Below, piece by piece: positions 13,331-27,500 of a DNA stretch of 64,000 nt; position 1 is the first letter of the stretch; every line of letters begins with the position of its first letter. The notes under the pieces are model-generated. The model was given only the letters and a program-made list of their open reading frames with translations, did no database searches and had not been told where the DNA came from. Origin of the DNA: Nymphaea colorata (Eukaryota > Streptophyta > Magnoliopsida > Nymphaeales > Nymphaeaceae). A program made the translations under genes and the position numbers. The stretch is taken from positions 8,154,204-8,218,203 of the forward strand of contig NC_045139.1 in the NCBI RefSeq assembly GCF_008831285.2, in the 5' to 3' direction.

Positions 13331-15105
13331 TGAAAACTATTGCAAAAAAATCCAGCTTAATTTCCTTTTGCAGCATATAGCCTCGTAAGCTAGATTGATA
13401 ACTTTGGAAGTTGAAAACCTTTGTTTCTAAATCACTTTTTGCGATATGATCTTCGGGTCCAATAAAAGGTACAAGGATAAATATAAAATCATATCTTAAG
13501 CACAAATATACAATAATATCTTTAGTTGTCTATATCATTTTTGGTACCCTAAAAGACGTCATGTTAAGGTTCAGAGATGATACCAGTTATTATACATTGT
13601 AAAACTCCTGTCGTGTATTCATTTGGCTCTAAGTTTTTGCTATAAGAACTACTTCCAAATAAGTCGTTTCGTAAAATATAGCAACAGCCAATGAGTTTCA
13701 ATCTGAAATTTCCTAGAAACAATAAGTGGCAGATTCAGTCATGGCGAAAGACGACTACTATGCAGTTATCTAACCACAGGTCACCACCAAGCTGCGAGGC
13801 GCGAGCGGCGAGCCTGCGAAATGTTTGTGGGGCTGGGAATTTAAGACTCTCAGAAAGCCCGTTTCGAGTTTTCTCCTCCCGCCCAAGAAATCCCCAAGTT
13901 TCTGACTGTTGAGTCTGTCGGCATCTACAACTCTGCTCTCTCTCACCTCTGCGAGTCTGCACTCTGCAGTGCTTGTCCTTGCCATCGCCCAATGCCCATT
14001 GCAGTAGGCGGGCGCTGCAGTGTACTGGCACCGCCAACAGTGACTGTCGTCGCCGTTTCTTCCTGTTGCACTGACCGCCGGCTCTCAACTGTAAGTTCTT
14101 CTTCTTCTTCTAATTTTCTTCTTGAGTGTTTATTTTTAAGAGACACAGGCTAGCCTGTTAGGGCACCGACGCCACCTAGTAAGTCTCTCTCTCTCTCTCG
14201 CTATGTCACTATTTCTTTTGTTCCTACTTTGATTTGGGCGTCTGATTTGGGGTTGTATTTAGCCTCTTTTGATTGCTGTTTGGCCGTTTGGAGTTTTAGA
14301 ATTTAGATTGCCAGTTACTGCCAGTCTCTGGGCGTTTTGATTTGCCCCTTTTAGTGCTGATTTGGGTTTTATTTAGCTACTGGATGACTGAATGGTGATG
14401 TTATAATGTTCATGTTACCCTGTTCGGCTGTTCCTTTTCAGTTTTCATAATTCCTGAAGGCATGCTATAATGTTCATGAAACCCTGTTCGTTCGGCTATT
14501 CATTTTCAGTTTTCAGAATTAGGTGGATCAAACCCCCTATCTTCTACCTGTCTCATCTAATAATCTCTATTGTGATATTACAGACAGTTCAATATTTTTT
14601 GTACATGTTTGTAGGTATATCAGAAGACTTTGTAGTGGTGCACTTTCTCTGGCGAGAGGCTGCCAGCGACTGGAACCCTCGGCGGTGAGCCTTTTCCTCC
14701 TCCTCCTCCTCCTTCTTTTCCTCCTCCTCCTCCTCCTCCTTCTTTTCCTCCTTGTTTTTTATTTCGCTTAGTTGTGTCGTCTCCTTCTTTTCTCCCGCTT
14801 CTGAGACGCCGGACTGTGTGGCTTGGTTCCGTTAGGAGTTATTACGGATGTGCACTCTCAAAAGTTCCGTCGAGATTTTGGAGTGGAGAAGAAAGTAAAG
14901 TTGCGCCAAGCAAACTATAAGTTCAAGAAACAGTCCCGACGGTTGGGGCGGCACTGAAGGATGCAGTGTTTAGCATAACATGATCCAACTGCAGATTTCC
15001 TGATAGACGGCATTTGCTCATGCAGGATTTAAAAGATCAGCTACTTCTCATCCATCCAACATAACACATTTCTTTGGCCTTTCCTGTGAGAACTGAGACG
15101 TTGAG
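13331..15105 (+). promoter_or_regulatory. DBR1 upstream region and 5' leader
   Basis: This AT-rich upstream stretch becomes GC- and CT-rich at about 13780-14190, as expected around a plant transcription start and 5' leader. Candidate donors (GTAAGT near 14091 and 14180) and a candidate leader exon at about 14614-14686 suggest that the 5' UTR is spliced. Exact exon limits and the TATA element cannot be fixed from sequence alone. Confidence 0.4.
14694..14757. repeat. (TCC/TTCC)n imperfect microsatellite
   Basis: A CCTCCTCCT run interrupted by CTTCTTTT, in the presumed DBR1 leader or leader intron. Confidence 0.85.
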
Positions 15106-18100
15106 ATGAAGGTGAATAATATTTGTTCTCTTTTGGTTGTTAGCTGTTGTCTCTGCTTGTTGTTTATGATGTTACATCTGAGAACACTCTTATTGTAGCA
15201 TAATATGTTGTCATTCCTTTTCACGTTTTACATTCACTTACATTATGCTGTTGACAGTGTTGCCTGGACATGATTTTTAATTAGATTTCCCTTTCATTGA
15301 TTTTGATTGAAGGCTGTATCATTGTGCTTCCTGTTTTCCTCTAGATAATACTAGAAACCCGATTCCAGTGCAGCTTATCTGTCTTTATTTGAGTTAGTGC
15401 ACCAGGATCCACTGCAGTACAAAATATGTGTACCATTTGCATTTCTATACTAGCCTTGTACAAATGTTGAATGCACTCATCACATCAAAGCTTATAGTTC
15501 CAGGTAGAAAGGAATAAATTGTGGAGAAGTGGAAGGGAAGTGAGAGGTAGAGGAGCCCCAATACTATTCCTACATTGCAAGATAGGTGACTCCCTTGAGC
15601 AATGATGCTAGAATGTTCCTGTTGGGGTGATTCAACAGCAACCTTAAACTCATCCAAATGAATGACCCCTTCGCTAGTTGTCTATGCCTTGAGGACAATT
15701 TAATTTATAATTCGGCTGTTGGGTTCTGTTTGAGTGAATCTAGTTTCATTCTGTTTGCCTTAAGTTTTGCCTTACACCCAAAAAATTCAGCTACCTGGAG
15801 TGTTTATTTTTTGAAAGTGTTAAGTGCACTCTGTTTTGTGTTTTTATCCCTTGGAGTCTTATTACCTGTAGAAACTTTGAAATTGCAACGCAAAGCTCCA
15901 TGTGAATCCCCACTATTGAACTAGTCACACTTTTCTTCCCTACTTCTTATTGCACTAGTTGGTTAAATTCTTTGCCACATATGTACATTAAGTGGTTTTC
16001 TTTTATTCAAGGTTCCTTACCTAGTCTAAATTAATGCCAATGGTTCCTTTTTTGTCCACAGAGTTGTTTTCCAGTGAAGCTTTCTGCATGAGTGTAATGA
16101 CTTATGATTCTCCACGAGGTTGTTTTTTAGTCAAACTTTCAATAATATGCCTAATTTTGGCAATAACTTAAAAAGTTAAAAGGTTTGCGAGTTCTTTGAA
16201 ATGGTTAAAGTGGCATTTGGATGTTTTCATGCTTAACAGGAAAACAAAAATTAAGGCTACTTTACATCAAATTTGCTGTCAAGTTCATGCCAGTGTTGGC
16301 CCTGTGCCCTACTTTTTCTCTCTCTTGTCTCTTGTCTCATCATTTGCTGCATATTTTCCTAACTTCTTTATCTTGCTGGCGTCACCATCACCTTTTCTTG
16401 TTCATACTTTTGTTCTACATGTCCCTAAGCACATTTTTAACAACAATAAAATAAATAAATAAGAGTAGAAAGATGTAAAATATGAAAGTGAATAAAAGAA
16501 GAGAATGAGAATAACAAGTAATAAGGTTTTTGATATTGGATTTCAATTAAGTACATAGAATGCAATATGCACCCACAATGTGCACAACCTATGTCACACC
16601 CAACATGGGTGTGGGTTCGGCGATTTTGAAAATTGTGGGTATGTAGGTATGACAAATTTTTAAATTCTCAAAAATGATAAATGAAAAAAACTTTAATAGT
16701 TCATTATCTGTAATCCCATAAAAAATCTACAAAGAAAATAGTAAAAAGATGCAAAATAAAGAAAATATAATGAAAAAAAAATTCAAAGAATAAAGCAATA
16801 AGCAATCAGCTGTTATAGAAAAGTGAGAAAACCAATCACGATCAGGCGATCACTCTTCATTTAGGCTTGTGCCTAAGCTTGGCTGATCAGCAACATCACT
16901 TTTTTTTGGTTGATGTAGAGAGTTGAAAGAAATAGCTGATAGATTCATCTAACTTTTAATCAAAAGTGGCAGCAACCAAACAAAACTGGCAGCCAAAATA
17001 GCCGCTATAAATAAAATGCAACCAAACAAGATAAACACATAAAATCAAACAAAACGTCAAAACGTATATAGATCTATAGATTTACAATTCAATCTTCAAA
17101 CGAAAACATCCCCAAATAAAAAAAAAATGAGAAACACGAAATCAAGAAAACGAACATTAAGTTGTAATAGTGAAATAAAAAAAAAACGACACTTACTTGG
17201 CTGCTGCCAATTGCCACTGTGCACTGCTGGATGTGGCTATCGGTCGCCGGACGTTGTTGCCACCGCCAGTAAAGCCTAGGCATCAGGCCGTCCCGATCCG
17301 GCCCGACACCTGAAACTCGGGAGCGGGCCTGGCCCGACACCCGAAACTCGGGCCCAAGCCCGGCCTGACCATTCAAACCTGAGCTCGAGCCCGACTCGAT
17401 TAAATTAAAAAAATATTTTATAAATGTAAAACAATATATAAATCTAGTTAATCGTAATACAATATTATATTTATATAAAAATCAATAAAATAAATATAAA
17501 AAAACATTATCTGGCCCACCTGGGCTTATCGGGCACAACCGGGCCGGCCCGATAAGGGTAAGGAATCGGGCTGGCCCAGTACCTCTTTTTCCTGGCCCGG
17601 GCTCAAGTCAGGTCGAGTACCGGGTACCCGCTGGCGGCTGGCCCAGTGCCCAGCCTCTGCCAGTCATTGATCTACTTTGGAACTACGCCGGTCGGGTTTC
17701 TTATAATTTGGATTGGGTCTAGGTCACCCAAACCCAATCCAACCCATACCCAACACTCTCACCGTACCCAATTCCGCGTGCCCGCATGATGCATACCGGA
17801 GTGGGTACGTTGGGCAATCCCACACACCCCCCACATACCCGTGTCACATAGTGCACAATAGATACACACTGATCAAGTAGCTTGAAGCATTTATGGTGTG
17901 GTATATCATGTCTCATGATGGTAAGATATTGAGCTCATAGTAATTTTACATCTTTGACCTTAAAATCTTTACATAGGGCTGAGATATAACTTTGCTTATA
18001 AATGTACATAATATGTTAAGCTTTTTTATATTAATCACCTCGTCTAGGCAATTTTTACATTCTTCATTTTGCCATTTGTTGGAATATACTCAATGTATGC

Positions 18101-19807
18101 TATGTTTTCATTAATTTCTCAACTCTTTTGAATAGAGTACACTCACCCTTTTGTTCAGCTCATAGGAACTTAGGGAGGTTCGTCAAGAAGCTGTCAGCTA
18201 TTTGTCCAGCCCAAACTCATAAAAATTCAATTTGATCCTGTATCTGATTAACAATATTGAAATTGATTTTCATGTTCCATTTTAATCTGCTTTAGTTTAG
18301 AGTTTAATTGTATGGGAAACTTGAATTTATAAGTACAAAATCCAAGTCGAATGCTTTTCTTGTCTGACAATATTCGATTTGAATAAATTAGTTTTTCATT
18401 TTCTATTTTAGTATTATTTCATTTAAAAAAAAAAAGTCACAATACACGTTTTTTTTCCAAAAAAATGCACATAAAACGTGAGAAATAAGTCAGCTGTTTA
18501 AAACTAAAAAAATGAAGTTCTTTTTGAAAAAGATGCCAAAAAGCGAAAAAACGCGTTTTTTTTCATGTTTTCCCCATTTTTATTCATTTTAGGCATTTTC
18601 CCCATGTTTTTAATGCCAAACTTTTTGTTTCATTTTCTAATTTTTATTTGTTTCTTATTTACTTATTTTTTGATTTTGTGTTATTAGCTTCAGTTATTTT
18701 ATTTTTTTTTAATTTTTTGGATTTTTAAATTTTTTAAAGATTTACCATATTTTTTCCTTTGTTTCAAGCTCGGCGTATTATACCCGAGAAAAACCTCGCC
18801 GTTTAAAACATGAAAACATTTTGTGACTACGTTTAGAAATCAAATATATATAAAAGCTTGATTTTTACATTGCATGCTCCCTCGTGTCTATTTGAGGTAT
18901 TTCTTGGATGTTCCAATAATTTTTCTATTATCATTATATTAATTTCAAATTACTTGATGAGTTCATTCTAGTAATTACATTATGTATAGCTTCATCTTCT
19001 CCACGTTAAGGCAATTTGTTTAGTTCTTTACGTGGTTATTACTCCTTAGTCCTTATTTGTTCACTAAAAGATTGCAGTTGAGGGTTGCATGCATGGAGAA
19101 CTTGATAATGTCTACTCTACTCTCAAATACTTGGAAGAAGTGGAGAACACAAAGGTTGACCTGCTTATATGTTGTGGTGATTTTCAGGTATAATGTATAA
19201 TTATTGAGATTTCTTGTTATCTTTTGTTGTTTTAACAAATGAATCATGCCAAATAGATAATTTTCTATTTCTTATATCAATTTAGTTCATGTCGTAACCA
19301 ATTGAGTTTGCCAGTTAGTCATGTTGATGGGTTTGTTTACTTGATGAGTGATGGTCCTGTCCACAATGGAAGTAACTTCAATGCTGAAGGACATTGTGCA
19401 TGGTTTACATACTATTTATTTTTTTCCGATAAATAACTTGTGGGATAGGTCTCTTCCTTTTTAAACTCCCTGATAACAAATGCAAAGCAATAATAATGAA
19501 GAAAAAGCTAAAAATTTATATATTCATAAGGATAGCACAGAGATCACCTCCCAAGCTAGAGAGTGATCTTCCAAGCAATGGTTGTCTCCATTTTCTAGTT
19601 GCATATGAGTAAACAGACAAGGATATGCATATTCCTCTGTTACATGATTCTTTCCTTGTCTGCATACCAAGCGATTGTTAGAAATCTCAGATAGAAGATT
19701 CCTTTAATAACTTATATGATCACAGTTGAGGCTGCATTGTGGTTCATTATTAATATTGCATGTGCGTTGTTCTTAATACAGCTATTGCTTTTAAAATCAA
19801 TTGGACA

Positions 19808-19847
<40 letters not shown>

Positions 19848-22800
19848 TGGGAGGGTTGGGGGAGGTTGGTCGAGTCAATATGGTTGTGCTTTTGTGTTCT
19901 ATATCTTACATTATATATTTTACTTTCCAAGCAGGCTGTTAGGAACAAAAATGATTTGGACTCTGTTAACGTCAAAGCAAAGTATCGCAATATGAATAGC
20001 TTTTGGAAGTACTACACTGGCCAAGTGATAGCTCCAGTTCCAACAGTATTTATTGGTGGAAATCATGAAGCGTCCAATTATTTATGGGAACTGTAAGTAG
20101 TCTTTCCTCACCTGTTTTTTGTTGTGAACTGTGAAGAATGCAGCTATCTAGTTACCAATGATGGCCCTTGATATATCTTTTTTTTTTTTTGCGTTTTCAA
20201 TTTTATGTTTTTTTTCCTCCTCTGACTGAAGGATAAACAAGATGGTTTTGCATGTGTTTGCAACAAGGAAGTTATTCACATGGTAGAGTTGTCACGCAGA
20301 AGGGTTTTCTATAACAAATCTCTCAGCCAGACAACTTTTGCACGGTCACTATCTTTATTAATTACACTAGCTTATGGGTGAGAGTATGGGTAAGGAAACA
20401 GTATGGGTAAAAATTTACCATATTTTTTCCTTTTTTCCCCCTTTTTTCAAGCTCCCCGTATTATACCCAAGAAAAAGCTCATTGTTTAAACTCGGAGACC
20501 TTATTTGTGACTATGAAATAAAGTATAGTTGTTTGTTAGAAATTAAATACTGTAAGCCAAGTTCAACATATATAAATTAGGGTTGGCATGCATCATGCTG
20601 ATCTATATGCAGCTGCCTCTTTCTAGGTACTGAAAATGCATTTATATGAACTATTTCGTCATCCTTCAGGCTGTGTGACTTATAGCATGCTTGTCATGAC
20701 CTTGTAAATGTTCAAGTTATTTGTCTCAATTTCTGTGTTCTTACTTCCATCTCCAGAACACTCTTAATGAATCTAGCTGTTGTATCCAGATTTTACAGAA
20801 TGATATGTTCTAATTACGAGAAACAATATTGCACATTTTTTCCACTATAATTGAAAGTGTCAACAAGACTCTTTCTCCTTATAATACTCTTGGGTTTGGA
20901 TTCTGAAGCTTTAGTTTGTATTTCAAGTGTGCAGGTACTTTAAATGCTTTAGGGTTTGGTGGTAAAAATGAAACTATGTATGGACAGAGAAATGTAGATA
21001 TGCCATGTGCTCTTGTGGACAATCCTTGTGGCTCATCTTCTGCAATCTTTCTTTAAAAATTGTTTAGCAGCTTGCTTTGTTCAATTCAATTAACCATTGT
21101 GAGACCATTTTATGTAGCCTTTGGATGTATGTAATGATTATATTTTTGTCTTTAGGTATTATGGAGGGTGGGCTGCACCTAACATATATTTCTTGGGTTT
21201 TGCTGGGGTGATCAAATTTGGCAACATTCGTATTGCTGGTCTCTCTGGAATTTACAAGGAATACAGCTACCATAAAGGCATGTCAACCCTGTCACTTCCA
21301 TGTTGAGTAATGATTTCTTAATTTTTCAGCATGGTCTCCGTATGGATGCTTATATACATTAAGAAAGAAAGCAGGCCCGTGTGTACCTTATAATATAAAT
21401 CTGCATTCATTAACTAGTCCATGGTTTATTGTCCATATGCCTCTCAATAGTAGTTTGGATGTAGTTTTTGCCATTTTTCTTTTGTTTCAATTTTTGTTTG
21501 CTCTTCTTGTTTGATAGTATGAGGAATGTAAATATATTAAGCTTTCTATTAACAGGACACTATGAACGAGCACCTTACAATGAAAAAGAAATTAGGTCCA
21601 TATATCATGTGCGTGAATATGATGTATACAAGCTAATGCAAATTGAGGAGCCTATTGATATTTTCATTTCACATGATTGGCCCCGTGGTATTACAAAATA
21701 TGGAGATTGGGAAAAACTGATCAGTCAAAAGCCATTCTTTAAGGAAGAGGTAATCTCACATCTGCTTGCCTTTCAATTGTTATTTCCTTGAGAAGCTATG
21801 TCAGATATGTGTCATGTGTGGGTGTGGCATTTTTTTCAAATGTTGAGGTTGCAGGTGATGTGTACATCTTTTGATATCAAAGGCAAGCAATATTTAGCGA
21901 TGGTGCATTGAAAAGTATAATGCACACACAAGCAGCTTGAGTCAATATCGAGTGTAATCTGCATATATGTACATGACTGCAATCCCATGGCTGATAATTG
22001 GGTTTGACACTAATGCCTGTTTTGGATGTGATGCTGGTGCAACAGCATATCCTTAAAGGGTCTATGCCATTGTCACAAAGAACACGTCCTATTGGAAAAA
22101 AATGCGTATAATACGCCAAAACACAGTCAGCCTTATAAAAAGTGAAAAAAATGTGTCTTTTTTAAAAAAATATCAGAAAATAAAAAACGTGAAAAAAACA
22201 TGTATTATATGCATATTATATGCGTTTTTTCACGTTTTTTCGTATTTTTCATGATTTTTTATTTTTTATAATTTTCGGGATTTATTAAATGTTTTTAATT
22301 TTTTAAAAATTTACAAAGCTTTTCCTAAGGTGTACAACTTTTCCATTTTAGACCTGAGAAATTCCTTGCCGTATAATACCCGTACACGTTTTTTGTGACA
22401 ATGGTCTGTGCCATATAACTTTCTATTTAATTATAAATTTATAATGTAATAATGTTCTACTTTAATTATAATGTAAAGAGGCATTACTCATTGATGCCTT
22501 TACCCTTTTCTGATGTGCTTCCTAATATCATATGTACCACCACAACCATTCTTTTCTTGGAAAAATCTGTTACATGATTAGCAACTTTGGCATCTTACAA
22601 AGTCAGTTGTTGTTGGTATAGGTTATTGAGGGAATGTTGGGTAGTAAGGCTGCCGCAGAACTATTGGATAAATTAAGACCTCCTTTTTGGTTTTCTGGTC
22701 ATCTTCACTGTAAGTTTTCTGCTATTATTCAACATGGAGAAGGAGGAACTGCCACAAAATTTCTTGCTTTGGATAAGTGTCTTCCTGGCCGCAAATTTTT

Positions 22801-24084
22801 ACAGGTATACCTTCCTTATGTTGAGTGTATTTTTACTGTTTAATATATATATTTTTTTCGGAACTATGATAAGACCCATCTCAACTTTTTGCTTGACAGT
22901 TGGTTCTGTTTCTTGGTCATCTGGATTTAACTCTAGGTTATTGACATTGAGTCAGAATGTGGACCATTTGAGCTTCTATATGATGAAGAGTGGCTTGCTA
23001 TAACAAGAAAGTGCAATTCGATGTTCCCTTTGACTAGGCAACCAACACTTTTTAGGTTTGTTTTTTCAAAATTTTTGTTGAAAATATTTAAAAAGGCATC
23101 CCCATTTTTTTTTGTTTCTTATTGTCATTTAGTTTGTGGTATTATTCTGTTGCAATTACTAATCCTCTAAATCATGACTGGATCAGAAACCAGCAACTTG
23201 ACAGTGAAGGCCACAGGGAATGGGTCAGGAATCTCCTTAAGGAGAGAGAGTCATCCAAACCGTTTGACTTTACTTCTTCTGTGCCTGCTTATGGACATCC
23301 TTTATCAAGTGCCACTGATTCTTCTGGCAAGTTTCGTTTACATCCCAATTATATATGATTTCATTCAACTGCAACTGGAGCTTGATTAATTTTCTTTCGC
23401 TATCAGAGTAATTTGTTCATTTCATTTGATGAACCTTGTATTATGATTGTTTGTAGCTATCAGGGACATCTGATGTCTTCTGCTATTCTGCTATTTCTTT
23501 TATTAGTCCTTTTTGTTCTCTCCACCCCCGCCCCCCCTTTAGTCTTCATTTGAGTGAGATGATGATTGGCAGGAAGAAAACTATGAAATAGCATCTTTTA
23601 ACTTTATGATGTATATTGTCCGGTCTCTTAACTGCTATCTCTTTCTCAATATAAGGCCAACTGGAGGTCCTTTGTGGGTTTGATGGGCCCATATGTTGCT
23701 ATTGATATGCTCGTGCCTAAGCAGCTGGCGCCATTTCTCCTTTGAGTGCTCTACTGCATCTAGAGTTTTAGATATGGACTGAAATTCTTTGCACATATCC
23801 AAGAATAAGTCTCTTTCATCGCTCCCAATGTAGTCAAATGCCTATTGACCTTCAAAAAGTACTAGGTGAGGCCTAGTTGGTGCACAAGGTTAAGACTTAG
23901 TTTTAGGAAAATGAGATTACAGTGTTGAGATAAAATTAGACATATGTGAAAGCACAACAATTAACATTCAAGACTCAAGAGTCAAAACATAAGACAGGTG
24001 CATAAACAGTAACTTGCATGCTACAGATGTATATATTTCATAACAGTATAACAATACATATAATAATACCAGTGTAAGAAAGAA

Positions 24085-24135
<51 letters not shown>

Positions 24136-24487
24136 CCTAAGTTCTGCTGTTCTCTTGGGTGCCTACAATTCATTTCTTTTATATAATCTGATGTTATGGA
24201 TATGCACAACACAATTCTTTTGTCAAAAATCATGTCTTAGATCATATTTTTAAGAAATAGAAATAAAATCTTGGCTTTCTCTCCATCATATTTTAATGCA
24301 TTGGGAGGCGTTAATTTTAATGCATTGATTTTTACACTTTGAGATGATGTGATCCAAAATTTGTTATTGGTTAAATAAATTATGTGGAACACAGCTATAT
24401 TGTTTTGATCAACAAATCGTTTGATCAGACTATTTTGTGATTGGGAACACCAGGTAAAGTTTTCAGCACACCCTCCAATATCTCTCT

Positions 24488-24533
<46 letters not shown>

Positions 24534-27500
24534 CGATACTAATAGTATATATAACTGCCAAAAGATATAGAGCAGTAACAGTATCATAATATATACAATG
24601 TAACAATATATCTAATGTAAATGATGGAACAAAAACTGAGGAAGAAGACCAAAGGACAAACAGATGAAAAGTAAGAAGGAAAAAAGTAGAAGAGAAACAG
24701 ATGGAAAGTGCCTAGAGAGACCAGCATTTGTGCCTGCTTGCATACTGAAGCCTAGTTAGAAAGGTGGCTGCCCAGGGCATAGGCTTGCCTGGGCAGGCAC
24801 CTAGTCACACTTTTGACCACAAGATTACTCTCGTGTATACTTCCTTTTGTTGTTTAATACAATCTGCTTTTGCCGCCAGAGTATATCTTTCTTGTTGTGA
24901 TTGTGCCTAGTTTGTTGCTAAATTTATTATTTTATGCCTTTATTTGCCAAGAATGTTAATCCTTCAAGTAATTTTTCTTTGATCTTTGGATTATATTTTC
25001 TAGTAACTGAAACAGATCATTGTAATGCTTATCACGAGCTCTTTTCCAGTTCCCATAAACATAAGAAACTGATGCTTTAGTTTGCAAGTTTCTTTTTTGG
25101 TTTCTCCATTCCTTATCCCTGTCAGTGATCTCCCTTTGAAACGACCCGGAAGCATAAAAAACTGGATGCTTTTTTTATGCAGGACATGTTCGGAATCCAC
25201 AAACTGAAGCCTTCCTGCAACTTTTGGAGCTTCCTTACCTTCTCGATAGTTCACCAACATGGGGTGTGTATCTTAAACTTTATATCTCTTTATAGACATT
25301 TTTTATTTGTTATGTTAGAGAATTGTTGTCAACTTTTTTCAGATGGTTAGGCTCATTTTCTTAATGTAATATTATTTTTATGTTCCATTCTAAGGGAGAG
25401 TTAAGAGGCAAATAACGGACGTGGCTGCTGTTAAATTGGAATCATAAAATAAAGAAAACTGTTAGAGTAAGCTAGCGTGTGGTTTCTTTTAAATAGCAAA
25501 TTCTTTCCTTCTCATGCACTGTTTTTGAAAACAATTGTCCCTACTCCCTACCTCAAACCTGAAAAACTAAGTGTCCTTACTTTAAACCTGAAAAACTAAG
25601 GACCCTGGATAAGTAAAAAGCTTAGTAAGTGCATGTCTATATGTGAAGGAGAGGATCATAAGAATGTGCTTTTCTATGTACACACATTTTGCCTGTAAAT
25701 GTGTCTATGACAATGGAACACATACACTTGTTTTGGAGGAGTATTCGTGTTGACACTGGTCGACATGGGTACTAGTACTGGTACTATGTCGGGCATGGCC
25801 TAGACATGGTGCTGACCGTGTTAGGTGCAGTCAACGCACCCAGAGCCATGTCCGTCCTTTTTGAACTCGTCAAAAATCGATTGAGTCCAATTTTGTCTTA
25901 AATTGGGGTTTTTTTATTTTACCGTGTATATATGTATGACCATTGTTTTGCTTAGATTTTCCTTGAATTACTAGATAATAAGTTTATAACAAGTTTCAAT
26001 TAAGTGAAAATGGAGATGATGATATGCTTAATCATGCATAGATGTCCAGCACAAGATAGAAGCTTTGACTTCTAAGCAGCAATCTTGATTTTAAACTTGT
26101 TCACCCCTGCACAATGCTCATCTTTAAGCTTCCTAAAATAGAGGAATTCCTGACTATGTTATTGGAATATCTTGATTCTTCCAACCTTTTATTCTTGCAA
26201 ACCTGGTCTGCTTAGCTTTGCTAACAATGAAGAGCGCCATAATGGACTTTCATGATTAACAGTGGGGCCCAACTTAATCTGCAGCTCTTCCATCAATGTC
26301 CTAATGCCTTTGAGAGCTTTGATTGTGGCCCTGCTAAACAATAATACTTCGTCAGCAAAGAATAGAGAAGAAAGGTCAGGAAGTTTAGGGGCATAGTTTC
26401 AAGGAGAAATCTCCTTCACATGAATCTGGTTGCAATCCCTCTTGCAAATATCTCCATTACCAAAATAAATAGATGAGAGAGGAGATCTGCTTGACAGGGA
26501 CCCCTTATAAAGCTGCCCCCAACCTCTCTATTGATCAGTAGGGAGTAGGACACTGTCGAAACACATGTACTAATCATATGAATCTGGTGCTGGTGAAACC
26601 CCAAAAATTTGATGCTACTTCTGTGAGAGGCCCAAGATACCCTATGTAGGCCTTCGAAAGGTCGAGCTTTAGGCACATAATTTCCTTTTTGGTCTTCCCA
26701 AGCTTGTATATAATGTCACTGGATAGACCAGGCCCTAAATCAATCTGTTTTTCACAAAGGCTTCTTGAGAGGATCCTATGATTCTCATAAGAATCAATTG
26801 CATTCGGCCCACCATGACCTCAAAGATTATTTTATGAAGACTGTTACATTGGGCTATAGGTCTATGCTCCTGAATCTTCTCAGCTCCTGCAAATTAAGGA
26901 ATTAACATCATATGAGTATGATTAGCACTAGCAACCAGCTTGGTCGTTCTAAAGAAGGAATATACAGCCTTAAAAATGTCATCTCTTACTACCTTCCAAA
27001 CTTCTTGATAGAAGAAAGTCGGAATATCATCCAGACTTGCCTTTCCATATCATGTCTTCCATTAAGAGGGCTTTATCGAGCTGATCTCTACTTTGGGATT
27101 CCTTCTCCAGCGGCTGCATGTCACCCTTCTCCAATCTTGGTTAGATATTTTCTAAATCTCTATAAAGGTTGCTGATACGGGATTCCGTTCAGTTCCGCTG
27201 AAGGCGGATTTGTTCCACTGCACCAAGCTACATTTCACTCCCAAGCTTACACAATACCTTAATTAGCAGGCGGCATCTGTAATCTTTCTCTCATTCTTCT
27301 CTAATACACATTTTTAACTTCTTTTTCTAGCAGCCAAGGTTTTAAGCAAAACCTTTTTGCCTTGACACTGTCTTGCCTTCCAAGGATGACTTTCAAAACC
27401 AGCACACCTTATGGTCTGATAATTGTCTAGGCTTAGCATTTAAAATCAGCTGGCACTTAATCTGTTGAAACCAGTTTTGATTAGCTACCACCCAATCTAG

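Noticed and set aside
19712-20096. A protein with poly-Phe or poly-Lys
   Set aside because: It is a translation of the poly(T) tract joined to DBR1 exon 3.
23142-23186. An upstream start of DBR1 exon 8 at the earlier AG near 23131
   Set aside because: It would insert residues foreign to DBR1 and break the phase; the acceptor at 23186, with a TACTAAT branch site, restores FRNQQLD in frame.
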